Shown here in pieces: positions 8,478-17,605 of a stretch of DNA of 64,000 nt; the first letter of the stretch is position 1; each line of letters begins with the position of its first letter. The notes beneath the pieces are model-generated. The model was not told the origin of the DNA and did not search any database. It saw nothing but the letters and a program-made list of their open reading frames with translations. The stretch is from contig NZ_JBILJQ010000018.1 in the NCBI RefSeq assembly GCF_044377145.1, forward strand, positions 1 through 64,000. The letters are read 5' to 3'. Position numbers and translations under genes: made by a program. Origin of the DNA: Aquimonas sp044377145. GTDB taxonomy: Bacteria; Pseudomonadota; Gammaproteobacteria; Xanthomonadales; Xanthomonadaceae.

Positions 8478-9380
8478 ATGACGTCATCGCCTTCTGATCT
8501 TCGCGCCCCGCGCCATTGGCCGGCCCAGCTAGGTGTCGCCGCGCTCAAGCTGGTCGGCCGCCTGCCCTGGTGGCTGCAGCTGCGCCTGGGCCCCGTGCTG
8601 GGGCGCCTGCTCTATGTGTTTGCGCGCAGCCGGCGCAAGGTGGCCGCGCGCAATCTGGAGCTGTGCTTTCCATCGTTGGATACGGAGTCGCGCAAGCGGC
8701 TGCTGGGCGAGCATTTCCGCGCGCTCGGCACCGCGGCCTTCGAGTTCACCCGGGCCTGGTTTGGCAGCGAGGCACCGCTGCGCAAGGGGCTTTCGGTGGA
8801 GGGCGCGGAGCACGTCCAGGCGCTGCTCGCGCAGGGCCGGGGCGTGCTGCTGGTGTCCGGCCACTTCACCACGCTGGAGGTGTGCGGGCGCCTGCTCACT
8901 GCCTATCTGCCGGTGGCCGGCATGTACCGCGCCCACGACGAGCCGGTGCTGGAAGCGGCGGTGCTGGCCGGGCGGATGCGCTACGCCAGCGCGATGTTCA
9001 AGCGCGAGGAGCTGCGCGCGGCGATTCGCCATCTCAAGGGCGGCGGCGTGCTCTGGTATGCGCCGGACCAGGACATGCTCGGCAAAGACATCGTCTACGC
9101 GCCGTTCTTCGGCATCCCCGCGGCCAGCATCACCGCGACACATCAGCTGGCGCGGCTGTCGGGCGCGGCGGTGGTGCCGTTCTTCCATCGGCGCGAAGGC
9201 GGCCGCTACGTGATCAAGCTCGGCGCGCCGCTGGCGAATTTTCCGAGCGCTGATATCGCCGCCGACACCGCGCGGGTCAACGCTGCGGTCGAGGCGATGG
9301 TGCGCGAGGCGCCGGCGCAGTACCTGTGGATCCACAAGCGCTACAAGCGCCGACCGCCGGGTGAGGCGCCGTTCTACTGA
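8478..9380 (+). CDS. lpxL: Lipid A biosynthesis acyltransferase (LpxL/HtrB family)
   Basis: This inner-membrane enzyme adds a secondary acyl chain from acyl-ACP to Kdo2-lipid IVA. The 300-aa protein has the catalytic HX4E motif SGHFTTLE (His129, Glu134), the VAARNLELCFP segment, and the downstream signatures YAPDQD and FFGIPAA typical of the family, ending in YLWIHKRYKRRP. Chain specificity (LpxL versus LpxM-like) cannot be decided from motifs. It is divergent from the LytTR regulator gene, with a 147-bp shared upstream region. Confidence 0.92.
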   Translation: MTSSPSDLRAPRHWPAQLGVAALKLVGRLPWWLQLRLGPVLGRLLYVFARSRRKVAARNLELCFPSLDTESRKRLLGEHFRALGTAAFEFTRAWFGSEAPLRKGLSVEGAEHVQALLAQGRGVLLVSGHFTTLEVCGRLLTAYLPVAGMYRAHDEPVLEAAVLAGRMRYASAMFKREELRAAIRHLKGGGVLWYAPDQDMLGKDIVYAPFFGIPAASITATHQLARLSGAAVVPFFHRREGGRYVIKLGAPLANFPSADIAADTARVNAAVEAMVREAPAQYLWIHKRYKRRPPGEAPFY

Positions 9381-9399
9381 GGGTCGCGGGTGCGGTGGC

Positions 9400-9745
9400 T
9401 TGTCCCCCTCTCCCCAACCCCTCTCCCACCAGGGGAGAGGGGCTTCAGCTGAGACGGCCCGATGCATCGCGCCAGATGTCTGTGCTTGGCTCCCCTCTCC
9501 CCTCGCGGGAGAGGGGCCGGGGGAGAGGGTAAGCATTCTTGCGAGGCGCGTTGTCCCCCTCTCCCCAACCCCTCTCCCACCAGGGGAGAGGGGCTTTACT
9601 GAGGCGGCCCGATACATAGTGCGAGATGTAGTGGTAGTGCTCGGCTCCCCTCTCCCCTTGTGGGAGAGGGGTTGGGGGAGAGGGGAGCATTCTTGCGAGG
9701 TGTGTTGTCCCCCTCAACCACAACCCTCACCCACGCAGCGAATGT
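9400..9745. repeat. CT-rich hairpin tandem repeat, about 150-bp unit
   Basis: Two nearly identical units begin at 9400 and 9551, and a decayed third begins at about 9705. Each unit has a CCCCTCTCCC-type stretch, then ACCAGGGGAGAGGGGCTT as its complement, a spacer with CGGCCCGAT, and a second GAGAGGGG hairpin of opposite polarity. Each therefore carries two strong stems. The array fills the 436-bp gap between the convergent lpxL and kinase genes and could terminate transcription from both sides, but no T-tract is present. I see no gene in 9381-9816. Confidence 0.85.
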
Positions 9746-9816
9746 GGCTTACAGCAAGTCCAGCAAATCCGCCACACCGGTGGGACGCATACAGTCGGCG
9801 GTTTCAACCGCAGCAA

Positions 9817-12147
9817 TCATTCGGCCGATGAACTGCTGGCATTGAGCGCGGCCAGCTCGGTTTCCACCGCGACGATCAGGCGATGCCCAGGCGCGTGCTG
9901 TGCGCGCCGCAGCGCCAGCGCGTGCTCAAGCGCGGCGCGCGCTTCATCGATCCGGCCGAGTGCGGCCAGCGCCTTGCCGGCGCCGAGATAGGTTTCACTG
10001 ATGAACGGATGTTCGGCGCCCATGTGCTCGGTCGCCAGTGCCCGTGCGTGCAGGTGGCTCGCCAGTGCGGCCTCGGCATCACCGCTGTCGAGCTCGAAAT
10101 TGCCGAGATTGGCGCGACTCATGATGCTGCGCGGGTGGCCTTCGCCGAGGGTGCGCACGAAGCTGGTGTAGGCGCGCTGGTAGTAGGCGCCGGACTCCTC
10201 CAGCTTGCCCTGCTGACGCAGCGCACCGGCCAGGTTGCTGACCGCACCGAGGGTGCCCAGATGATCCGGGCCATTGCTGCGTTCCAGGCCTTGCAGGGTC
10301 TGTCGCAGCACCGGTTCGGCGTCGGCGTAGCGGCGCTGCTGCAGCAGCAGCAGCACGCCGAGGCTGTTGGACAGGCGCAGGGTGCGTGGATGGTCTTCAC
10401 CGTCGCGCGCCTGGCGCGCCGCCAGCAGCGGCCGCAGCACCTGTTCGGCCTCGTCCAGGCGGCCCAGATCGCTCAGCACCACCGACACCACATAGCCGGC
10501 GGTCAGTGGGTCCGGGTCCTCCTGCGGGCCTATTGCCTGCAGGCGTTCGCGCGCCGCCGTCGCCTCTATCAGGGCCTCGTCATAGCGACCGAGATCACGC
10601 AGCGCCCAGGCCAGGCTGAGCTGCAGATCCGACCACTCCCGCGGCAGTTCGGCCAGTGCTGCCGGTGCATGCTGCAGGGCGGCGCGCGTCAGCTGCTCGG
10701 CCTCGGCCGGCGAGCCCTGCGCAGCCAGACCATCGGCAACGCGGCGGACCAGCCGGAGGCTGCTCGGGTGCGCATCACCCTGCACCGCACGGCTGAGCGC
10801 CAGCGCGCGTCGACTGGCCTCCAGGCCGCGCTCGATCTCGCCAAAATTGGTGTACGTGTTGCCGATGGTGCCGAGCACATCAGCCAGCACCTCCGGGCGC
10901 TGTGCCAGCTCGCGTTCGGCGCGCTCATAGGCCTGATCGAGGATGCGCTTGAGCAGGCTGCGGTCGAGATTGGCGGCGTGCTCGGGGTCGACGCTGGTCA
11001 GCACGCTGGACAGGAACTCGGCCATCGCGCGGCTGCCCTGAGCCTCGCGCTCGGCGCGCTGCAGGCCGTACAGCGCGATCCCCAGGCCGGCCAGCAGGGC
11101 CAGCACGATACCGGCGCTGGCACCCACCGCCAGCGCATTGCGACGCACGAAACAGCCGATGCGATAGCGCCGCGAGACCGGCACCGCCAGCAGCGGGCGG
11201 CCGCGCAGCCAGCGCGAGAGATCATCGGCGAAGGCCTCGGCCGAGCCGTAGCGCTCGGACTGCTGCGGCGCCAGCGCCATCCGCAGCACGTGCAGCAGGG
11301 GCACCGGCACCGCATCCAGCAGCGGCTCGGCATGGCCACGGCCGGCGCGCAGGCGGGCATCGATGCGCAGGCGCAGGCGCTGAGCGTCCTCGATGCCCTC
11401 GCCCAGTGCCGACAGCCGCGCCTCGGGCAGCAGCAGGCTGAGCAGAATCATGCCGAGCGCATACACATCTGAGCGCGGGTCGACCGCTTGGGCGGCACCG
11501 CTGCGCTGCTCCGGGCTCATGTAGGCGCCACTGCCAGCGCCCTAGTAGCTGCGCGATTCCAGACTGCCGCTGGTGATTCCGGCGCCGATGCCGAGTGCAA
11601 TGCCGAAGTCGATCAGCTTGACCTGCGGCTGGCCATCGACTTCGACCACCAGCACGTTGGCGGGCTTCAGATCGCGATGCAGCACGCCACGCTCATGCGC
11701 GTGCTGGACGCCGCGGGCCAGCGCCATCAGCAAACGCAGCCGCACATCGAGCGCCGCACCCTGGCCGCGGCACCAGGCGTTCAGCGGCACGCCATTGATC
11801 CACTCCATCACGAACCATGGATGACCTTCGGAGGTGCGGCCGGCATCAAAGACCTTGGCGATCGCCGGATGGTCCATCCGCGCCAGCGCCTGCCGCTCGA
11901 CCTCGAAGTAGGCCTCGGACAGTGGGCTCAGCAGCTGGCGCTGCATCAGCTTGAGCGCCACCGGTCGGCGCACCGGTGTCTGCTGCTCGGCCAGCCAGAC
12001 CTCACCCATGCCGCCGGCGCCGAGGGCGCTTTTCAGCAGGTAGGGGCCAATGCGCTGGCCGGGGCCGATGCCACTACCGCTACGACCGGGCGCCGCGTCC
12101 AGGCTGCGGGTTGGGGTGTCGTCGGCGTCGCCGAGATCTGGAACCAT
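9817..12147 (-). pseudogene. Ser/Thr protein kinase with TPR domain, interrupted by an in-frame TAG
   Basis: Read through one stop codon, this is a 775-residue membrane kinase. The N-terminal Hanks-type domain has the glycine loop LGAGGMGEVWLAE, Lys66 (VALKLM), HRDLKPAN with Asp159, and DFG (180-182). A TAG at 11542-11544 follows LESRSY, and the same frame then continues with GAGSGAYMSPEQR, the P+1 loop and APE-equivalent. The stop therefore falls inside the activation segment. Downstream come the rest of the kinase, a transmembrane helix and TPR repeats to the C-terminus. Nothing else is broken. The upstream fragment alone (201 aa) lacks the lower kinase lobe; the downstream one could start at ATG 11520. 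It may be a recent pseudogene, a sequencing error or a readthrough site. Confidence 0.85.
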
Positions 12148-12324
12148 TGAAATGTGCCGCTCATCACATATTTGCCCGCATTATCGACAAGTTGGGCGGC
12201 GACGCCAGTGCAGGGGCGGTGCGCGGCGCGGCAAGCCCATCCGCCCGCAGACCGCCACACTTGCGCTGATCCGTGGCCACGCTCCGGCTGCAAGCTGCCC
12301 AGCCCTCATGCCCTTGGAGCCGTC

Positions 12325-12558
12325 ATGTCCAAGCTCACCCTGCATAGTGTTGTCATCCTGCTGCTGGCCGCCCTGGCGATGCCGCTGCGGATGTCGATGC
12401 CGCAGCCGGAGTTCGGCTGGCCGCGCTGTTCGCCGAGCACGGCCTGCAGGGCAGCTTCGTGCTGGTCAGCTCGGGCGCCGCAACGGGCGCTCGCGCCGAA
12501 GCGGATCGAACTCGGACGCGCCCTGCTGACCGAACTCGGTGCCCTGCCTGCACGCTGA
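12325..12558 (+). pseudogene. Internally deleted class D beta-lactamase relic
   Basis: The open frame starts MSKLTLHSVVILLLAALA, a signal peptide. In a neighbouring frame (about 12417-12470) the DNA then encodes LAALFAEHGLQGSFVLV, which resembles the start of the mature domain in OXA-type enzymes. Back in the first frame, the last residues LAPKRIELGRALLTELGALP resemble the extreme C-terminus of the same family. The central region with the SxxK, SxV and KTG active-site motifs is absent. The simplest reading is a large internal deletion plus a frameshift. The family match is from remembered sequences such as OXA-50, so it should be tested by translated search. The following gene starts inside its 3' end. 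Confidence 0.55.
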
Positions 12559-13750
12559 AGCCGCCGCCGCTGGCACGACCCGGCGCTCGCGCAAGCGCAG
12601 CGGATGGCGGCTGCCGACCCTGATCGCGCTGTGCGCACTCGGCCTGAGCCTGCCGCTGTGGTCGGCGCAGGCCACGGCACTCGGTCCACGTCTGTACTGG
12701 CTGCTGGATCTCGCCTGTCACTGGCAGTGGCTCTACGCCCAGCTGCTGCTGATCGCGACCCTGGCACAGCTCGCGCGGACCCAGCGCTGGCGACTGCTGT
12801 TTCTGCTGCCGCTGGCGGCGCTGCCGTGGTGGACGGTCGCGCCGATGGCACCGCGCGCAGTCGGCAACGGGCCGAGCCTGAGTGTGGTTGCCGCCAACCT
12901 GCACCACCGCGAGCGCGACCTGCAGCCGCTGCTGGGCTGGCTGGTTTCGACCCGGGCTGATCTGGTGGTGTTGACCGAGCTCACGCCATCGCACGCGCGC
13001 CAGATCGAGGCCATAGCCGGGTATCCGTATCGGCAGCTGGCGCCGGAGCAGGGGCCGTTCGGCATCGGCCTGCTGTCGCGATACCCGCTGATCGAGGCGC
13101 AGCTGCGTCATGACGCCGACGGCATCCCCCATATCAACGCGCTCGTCGACTTCCGCGGCCAGCCGATCCGCGTGCTGGGCGTCCACCCGATCCCGCCGCT
13201 GTCGCCGCATTTCCACCGCGCGCGCGACGGCGCACTGCGCGTCTGGGCCGCGCATGCGAAGGTCTTGCCTACCGTACTGGCCGGCGATCTCAACGCAACG
13301 CCCTGGTCATCAGGGTTCGCCGGACTGGCTGAGCATGGCCTGCGTCGCGCCAGCGGGCTGGCACCGACCTGGCCAAGCGCGGTCGCTGCGATCAGCGGCC
13401 TGCCGATCGACCATGTGCTGGTGTCGAAGGCGTGGTCGGTGCAGGCGCAGGCGCGCGGGCCGGACATCGGCTCGGACCATCGGCCGGCGTGGGTGCGGCT
13501 GCAGCTCGACCACCCATCGCCAAAGCGCGCGCTCACACCAAGCGGTGAGCCACCTGCACAGCGGCACCGGCGCAGTCGGTTGGACTCCGCACCATCACTT
13601 TCCTGCGGCCGACCGGCCGGGAACCCTGGATGTCCGCGTTGTCCTGGCGCGGCCTGCTCGCGCTCGCGTGCGATCGAACGTTCTGACATCTCACAACACC
13701 GGAATCGGGTGGCGAGTGGGCCGAGAAACGGGTGCAGCCGGATGATCTGA
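12539..13750 (+). CDS. Endonuclease/exonuclease/phosphatase family membrane protein
   Basis: After a basic N-terminus come hydrophobic segments (residues about 25-45, 60-80 and 88-102), then an EEP domain. Its metal and catalytic motifs are VVAANLH (Asn), VVLTELTP (Glu), VLGVHPIPP (His), VLAGDLNATPW (Asp/Asn), PIDHVLV and GSDHRPAWV. This matches the inner-membrane EEP proteins (YafD-like) of unknown substrate. The GTG at 12539 is the only plausible start in frame and overlaps the beta-lactamase relic. The last 70 or so residues (after LQLDHPSP) are low-complexity and Arg/Ser-rich, so the frame may have extended past an ancestral stop. Confidence 0.8.
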   Translation: MPCLHAEAAAAGTTRRSRKRSGWRLPTLIALCALGLSLPLWSAQATALGPRLYWLLDLACHWQWLYAQLLLIATLAQLARTQRWRLLFLLPLAALPWWTVAPMAPRAVGNGPSLSVVAANLHHRERDLQPLLGWLVSTRADLVVLTELTPSHARQIEAIAGYPYRQLAPEQGPFGIGLLSRYPLIEAQLRHDADGIPHINALVDFRGQPIRVLGVHPIPPLSPHFHRARDGALRVWAAHAKVLPTVLAGDLNATPWSSGFAGLAEHGLRRASGLAPTWPSAVAAISGLPIDHVLVSKAWSVQAQARGPDIGSDHRPAWVRLQLDHPSPKRALTPSGEPPAQRHRRSRLDSAPSLSCGRPAGNPGCPRCPGAACSRSRAIERSDISQHRNRVASGPRNGCSRMI

Positions 13751-13867
13751 GGTCGTCATGGGCGGCGGCCCTGCGGCCGCGGACAGACGTCCGCTTAACC
13801 GGCGCCACGGAAGCGCTTAACGCGCGCACAAGATTGGCCCAAGGCCGGGCCCGCAGCATGCATCGCC

Positions 13868-14530
13868 ATGAACACCTCTCCCCTGAGCAATCCTGGTTTT
13901 GCCCGCGCCGACTGCATCGGCCCCGACCACCCGCGGCGGGCTGAAGTCGAGGACTTCATCCGCAGCGTCTACCGGCAGCGCTTCAGCGCGCATCCGCCGC
14001 AGCTGATGTCACATCTGCTGGCCTTCCGCGATGCCGACGGCAGCCTCAGTGCCGCGGTGGGCCTGCGCTGCGCCTTCGAAGGCCCGCTGTTTGTCGAGCG
14101 CTACCTGGGTGAACGGGTCGAGCAGCGCCTCGGCCAGCAGCTCGGCATCGCGCCCTTGCGCAGCGAGATCGTCGAGATCGGCAACTTCGCCGCCCACTCC
14201 GCCGGCGCCGCGCGTGCCCTGATCCTCGCGCTGATTCCTTTGCTGCGCGATGCCGGCCTGCGCTGGACCCTGTTCGTCGCCACCCGCCAGCTGCGCAACG
14301 CCTTCCAGCGCCTGGGGCTGGTGCCGCGCTTTCTGTGCGCGGCCTCGGCGCAGGCGCTGGGCGAAGAGGGCGATGCCTGGGGTCGCTACTACGAAGCCGC
14401 GCCGGAGGTGCTGTTTGGCGATCTGCAGACCGTGCACGCCAGCGATGCCGCGCCGACACCGCGCGCGCTGCGGGCGGAGGCTTCAAGCGCGCAGGCGCGC
14501 CAGCTGCTGAGCTGCGGAGCACCGGCATGA
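13868..14530 (+). CDS. Thermostable hemolysin family protein
   Basis: The 220-aa protein matches the layout of the thermostable hemolysin family (PF12261), a GNAT-like fold. It has FIRSVYRQRF, MSHLLAFRDADG, an AAVGLR strand, LFVERYL, the hallmark VEIGNFAA (about 102-109), a long helix ARALILALIPLLRDAG, WTLFVATRQLRNAFQRLGL and a C-terminal WGRYYEAAPEVLFGD. The name comes from a Vibrio protein; most members are uncharacterised and could be acyltransferases. It is the first gene of a five-gene set in which every junction overlaps. Its stop overlaps the ligase start (ATGA). Confidence 0.85.
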   Translation: MNTSPLSNPGFARADCIGPDHPRRAEVEDFIRSVYRQRFSAHPPQLMSHLLAFRDADGSLSAAVGLRCAFEGPLFVERYLGERVEQRLGQQLGIAPLRSEIVEIGNFAAHSAGAARALILALIPLLRDAGLRWTLFVATRQLRNAFQRLGLVPRFLCAASAQALGEEGDAWGRYYEAAPEVLFGDLQTVHASDAAPTPRALRAEASSAQARQLLSCGAPA

Positions 14531-16047
14531 ACGTGCTGCTGCAGAACCTGTGGACCGCGCTGACGGCGGCCCCGGGCGAAGCCGAGCTCAGCGATGGTCA
14601 GCAGTCGCTGCCGCTGCGACAGCTGCCTGCGCGGGTCGAGACCCTGCGCGATGCATTGGCTGGCGATGGCCCGTGTCTGGCCAGCCGGCTCGACAACGGC
14701 GTCGATGCACTGCTGGTCGAGCTCGGCGCGCAGGCCGCTGGCCTGGTCAGCGTGGCGATTCCGCCCTACTTCAGCCCGGCGCAGATGCGCCATATGCTGA
14801 ACGATTGCGGCGCGCAGATGCTGCTGCTCCCGGCGGCAGCGCCGGCTCCTGAGACCGACTGGCAGGCCGATGCAGTGAGCCCCCTGCCCGGCCTGCGGCT
14901 GTGGCGCCGCGCCGCAGTGGCCGCGGCCGCAGCGATCCCTGCGGGCACGAGCTGCATCACCTACACCAGCGGCAGCACCGGCCTGCCCAAGGGCGTGTGT
15001 CTGGATGCCGCGACCCTGCTGAGCGTCGCGCAATCGCTGGCCGACAGCTTCGCGCCGCTTGCGCCGACCCGGCACCTGTGTGCGCTGCCGCTGTCGACCC
15101 TGCTGGAGACCGTGGGCGTGTTTGCCGCCCTGCTGGCCGGCGCCAGCGTGTGCCTGCCGAGCCTGGCCGAACTCGGCTACAGCGGCGCCAGCGGGCTGGA
15201 TCCGCGGCGCCTGCGCACGGTGCTGGAGCGGGTCCAGCCGCACAGCCTGATCCTGGTGCCGCAGTTGCTTGAAGGCCTGCTGTGGGCAGTGCAGGTCGAA
15301 GGCCCCCTTGGTCAGCCGCCGCGGCTGATCGCGGTCGGCGGTGCGCGGGTCGCACCTGCGCTGCTGCAGCGTGCGCAGGCGTCCGGGCTGCCGGTCTACG
15401 AAGGCTATGGTCTGAGTGAGGCCGGCTCAGTGGTCTGCCTCAATCCGCCGGGCGCCGCGCGCGCCGGTGCGGTCGGTCGGCCGCTGCCGCATCTGCGCAT
15501 CGAGCTCAGCGCCGAGGGCGAAGTGCTGGTGCACGGCCCGCGCTTTCTAGGCTATCTCGGCGCGCCAACGCCGCCAGCGGGCCCGCTCGCCACCGGCGAT
15601 CTGGGCTGGCTGGATGCCGACGGCTATCTGCATATCGAAGGCCGCAAGCGCGATGTGTTCATCACCGCCTACGGCCGCAACGTGTCGCCGGAATGGCTGG
15701 AATCCGAACTGCTGGCCCAGCCCGAGATCGCCCAGTGCGTGGTCTGCGGCGAATCCCGCGCAAGCAACCTCGCCCTGCTGCTGCCGACCGATCCAACCCT
15801 GTCCGAAGCCGCATTGGCCGCGGTGATCGCGCGGGTCAATGCCGGCCTGCCCGACTACGCGCGGATCGGCGGCGTGCTGCGTCTGCAGACGCCCTTCAGC
15901 CTGGAGTCCGGCCTGTTGACCGGCAACGGCCGGATTCGCCGCGCCGCCATTCTCAGCCACTACGCCGAGGCGATCGACATGCATTACGCACGCAGCGCCA
16001 CTGCATCCCTGCCCGCCTTGACCACATCCTCCCTGGAGACCGTCTGA
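14527..16047 (+). CDS. AMP-dependent acyl-CoA synthetase/ligase family protein
   Basis: This is a 506-aa ANL-superfamily adenylating enzyme. It has the P-loop YTSGSTGLPKGV (146-157), YEGYGLSEAG (291-300), ATGDLGWLDADG (355-366) and the hinge RKRDVFITAYGRNVSPEWLE. At the C-terminal catalytic lysine position (motif A10, usually NGK) it reads TGNGRIRR, with Arg469. It should activate a carboxylic acid as an acyl-adenylate, but the Arg raises doubt about the usual chemistry. The substrate is unknown, and no carrier protein is encoded in the operon. The start at 14527 overlaps the previous gene by 4 bp; the frame upstream is open only by chance. Its stop shares one base with the next start (TGATG). 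Confidence 0.88.
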   Translation: MNVLLQNLWTALTAAPGEAELSDGQQSLPLRQLPARVETLRDALAGDGPCLASRLDNGVDALLVELGAQAAGLVSVAIPPYFSPAQMRHMLNDCGAQMLLLPAAAPAPETDWQADAVSPLPGLRLWRRAAVAAAAAIPAGTSCITYTSGSTGLPKGVCLDAATLLSVAQSLADSFAPLAPTRHLCALPLSTLLETVGVFAALLAGASVCLPSLAELGYSGASGLDPRRLRTVLERVQPHSLILVPQLLEGLLWAVQVEGPLGQPPRLIAVGGARVAPALLQRAQASGLPVYEGYGLSEAGSVVCLNPPGAARAGAVGRPLPHLRIELSAEGEVLVHGPRFLGYLGAPTPPAGPLATGDLGWLDADGYLHIEGRKRDVFITAYGRNVSPEWLESELLAQPEIAQCVVCGESRASNLALLLPTDPTLSEAALAAVIARVNAGLPDYARIGGVLRLQTPFSLESGLLTGNGRIRRAAILSHYAEAIDMHYARSATASLPALTTSSLETV

Positions 16048-16718
16048 TGCCCTTCCACGCCCAGTTGCTTGCCCGCACTGCCGCCGAGCGCGCGCAGTTC
16101 AGCGCCATACCGATCCTGCAGCGCGCCACCGTCGGCGCGATCCAGCGCGACCAGTACATCGCCTTCCTCGGTCAGGCCTTCCACCATGTTCGCCACACGG
16201 TGCCGCTGCTGATGGCCTGCGGTGCACGCCTGCCGACCCGGCTGGAATGGCTGCGTCGCGCGGTGGCCGAGTACATCGAAGAGGAAACCGGCCACGAGGA
16301 CTGGATTCTCGATGACCTGGTCGCCTGCGGCGAGAACCGCGCGAACTGGGCCGACAGTTCACCGGCCTACCCGACCGAGCTGATGGTGGCCTACGCCTAC
16401 GACGCCATCGCGCGGACTTCGCCACTGGCCTTCTTCGGCATGGTGCTGGTGCTCGAAGGCACCAGCGTGGCCCTGGCGACACGCGCCGCCGACGCGATCG
16501 AAACCCAACTCAAGCTGCCGCGCTCGGCGTTCTCGTACCTGCGCTCGCACGGCGATCTCGACGTCGAGCACACGGCGTTCTTCGAGAACCTGATGAACCG
16601 CATCGACGACCCCGCCGACCAGGCCGTAATCGTGCACGCGGCGCAGCGCTTCTACCGGCTGTACGGCGACATCTTCCGCAGCCTGGACACCCCGGCGGCG
16701 CAGGCGGAGGCGGCCTGA
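16047..16718 (+). CDS. Haem-oxygenase-like diiron (TenA/HDO-type) protein
   Basis: The 223-aa all-helical protein belongs to the haem-oxygenase-like fold (PF14518/TenA-like iron-containing redox enzymes). Potential metal ligands lie in the expected order: EYIEEETGH (Glu79 or Glu80, His83), Glu137 in VLEGTS, His168, and Asp172/His175 in SHGDLDVEH. That pattern fits a diiron oxidase rather than haem binding or thiaminase. Members catalyse varied oxidations (decarboxylation, N-oxygenation, C-C cleavage), so the reaction cannot be named. It sits between the ligase and the dehydrogenase, sharing one base with each neighbour (TGATG at both ends), and probably acts on the ligase's product. Confidence 0.85.
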   Translation: MPFHAQLLARTAAERAQFSAIPILQRATVGAIQRDQYIAFLGQAFHHVRHTVPLLMACGARLPTRLEWLRRAVAEYIEEETGHEDWILDDLVACGENRANWADSSPAYPTELMVAYAYDAIARTSPLAFFGMVLVLEGTSVALATRAADAIETQLKLPRSAFSYLRSHGDLDVEHTAFFENLMNRIDDPADQAVIVHAAQRFYRLYGDIFRSLDTPAAQAEAA

Positions 16719-17605
16719 TGAACCTCTCAGGACGTACCGTCATCCTCACCGGCGCTGCCGGCGGTATCGGTTCGGCGCTGGCGCTGGAGCTGTGTGCCGA
16801 AGGCGCCGATGTGCTCGCAATCGGCCGCCGCGCCGGCGCACTGGATCAGCTGCGCCAGCGCTGTGCCGGCCGGCCCGGCCAGCTGCATCCGCTGGCGGCC
16901 GACATTACCGATGCAGTTGATCGCCAGCGGATCGTCGAGGCCGCGCGCAGCTTTCGTGCGCCGAGCGTGCTGGTGCATGGCGCCGCCTGCAGCGCGTTCG
17001 GGCTGTTCGCCGACTCCGACGAGGCCGAACGCGAGCGCCTGATGCAGACCAATGTGCTGGCGCCAATGGCGCTGACTCAACTGCTGCTGCCCCTGCTGCT
17101 GGCGCAGGCCGCGCCGGCGGTGGTGGCGATCGGCTCGACCTTCGGCAGCCTGGCCCACCCCGGCTTTGCCGCCTACAGCGCGAGCAAGTTCGCCCTGCGC
17201 GGCTTTATCGAAGCGCTCGGGCGTGAGCATGCCGATACCGCACTGGCGGCGTTCTGGATCGCACCGCGCGCCACCGCCACCGGCTTCAACAGCGCCGCCG
17301 TCGATGCGCTGAACGCCCAACTCCGCACCCGCGTCGACAGCGCCGAAACCGCCGCCGCAGGGATTCTCCACGCCTTGAAGCACGACCGTCATCGCCGCCA
17401 GCTGGGCTTCCCCGAGAAACTCTTCGCCTGGTTGAACGGCGCGTTTCCGGCGCTGATCGATCGTGGATTGCGCGGCGCACTGCCGGCGGTGCGCACGCAC
17501 GCCGCGGCGGCACGCGCCGCGGCGCCACGTATCCAACCCGTGGTCGCCCCACTCATCCCCACCGTCCCGCGCAGCCCCGCACGTCCCCAAGGAGCCACCC
17601 CATGA
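16718..17605 (+). CDS. Short-chain dehydrogenase/reductase
   Basis: This 295-aa classical SDR has the cofactor motif TGAAGGIG (11-18), GRR after the second strand (suggesting an NADP preference), active-site Ser in AIGSTFG (about 140) and YSASK (Tyr153, Lys157). The structural NNAG motif is replaced by HGAA (88-91), a less usual variant. About 40 Ala/Pro-rich residues at the C-terminus are probably disordered. It should reduce a carbonyl or oxidise an alcohol within the operon's pathway. It starts on the last base of the diiron protein's stop and overlaps the TPR gene by 4 bp. Confidence 0.92.
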   Translation: MNLSGRTVILTGAAGGIGSALALELCAEGADVLAIGRRAGALDQLRQRCAGRPGQLHPLAADITDAVDRQRIVEAARSFRAPSVLVHGAACSAFGLFADSDEAERERLMQTNVLAPMALTQLLLPLLLAQAAPAVVAIGSTFGSLAHPGFAAYSASKFALRGFIEALGREHADTALAAFWIAPRATATGFNSAAVDALNAQLRTRVDSAETAAAGILHALKHDRHRRQLGFPEKLFAWLNGAFPALIDRGLRGALPAVRTHAAAARAAAPRIQPVVAPLIPTVPRSPARPQGATP

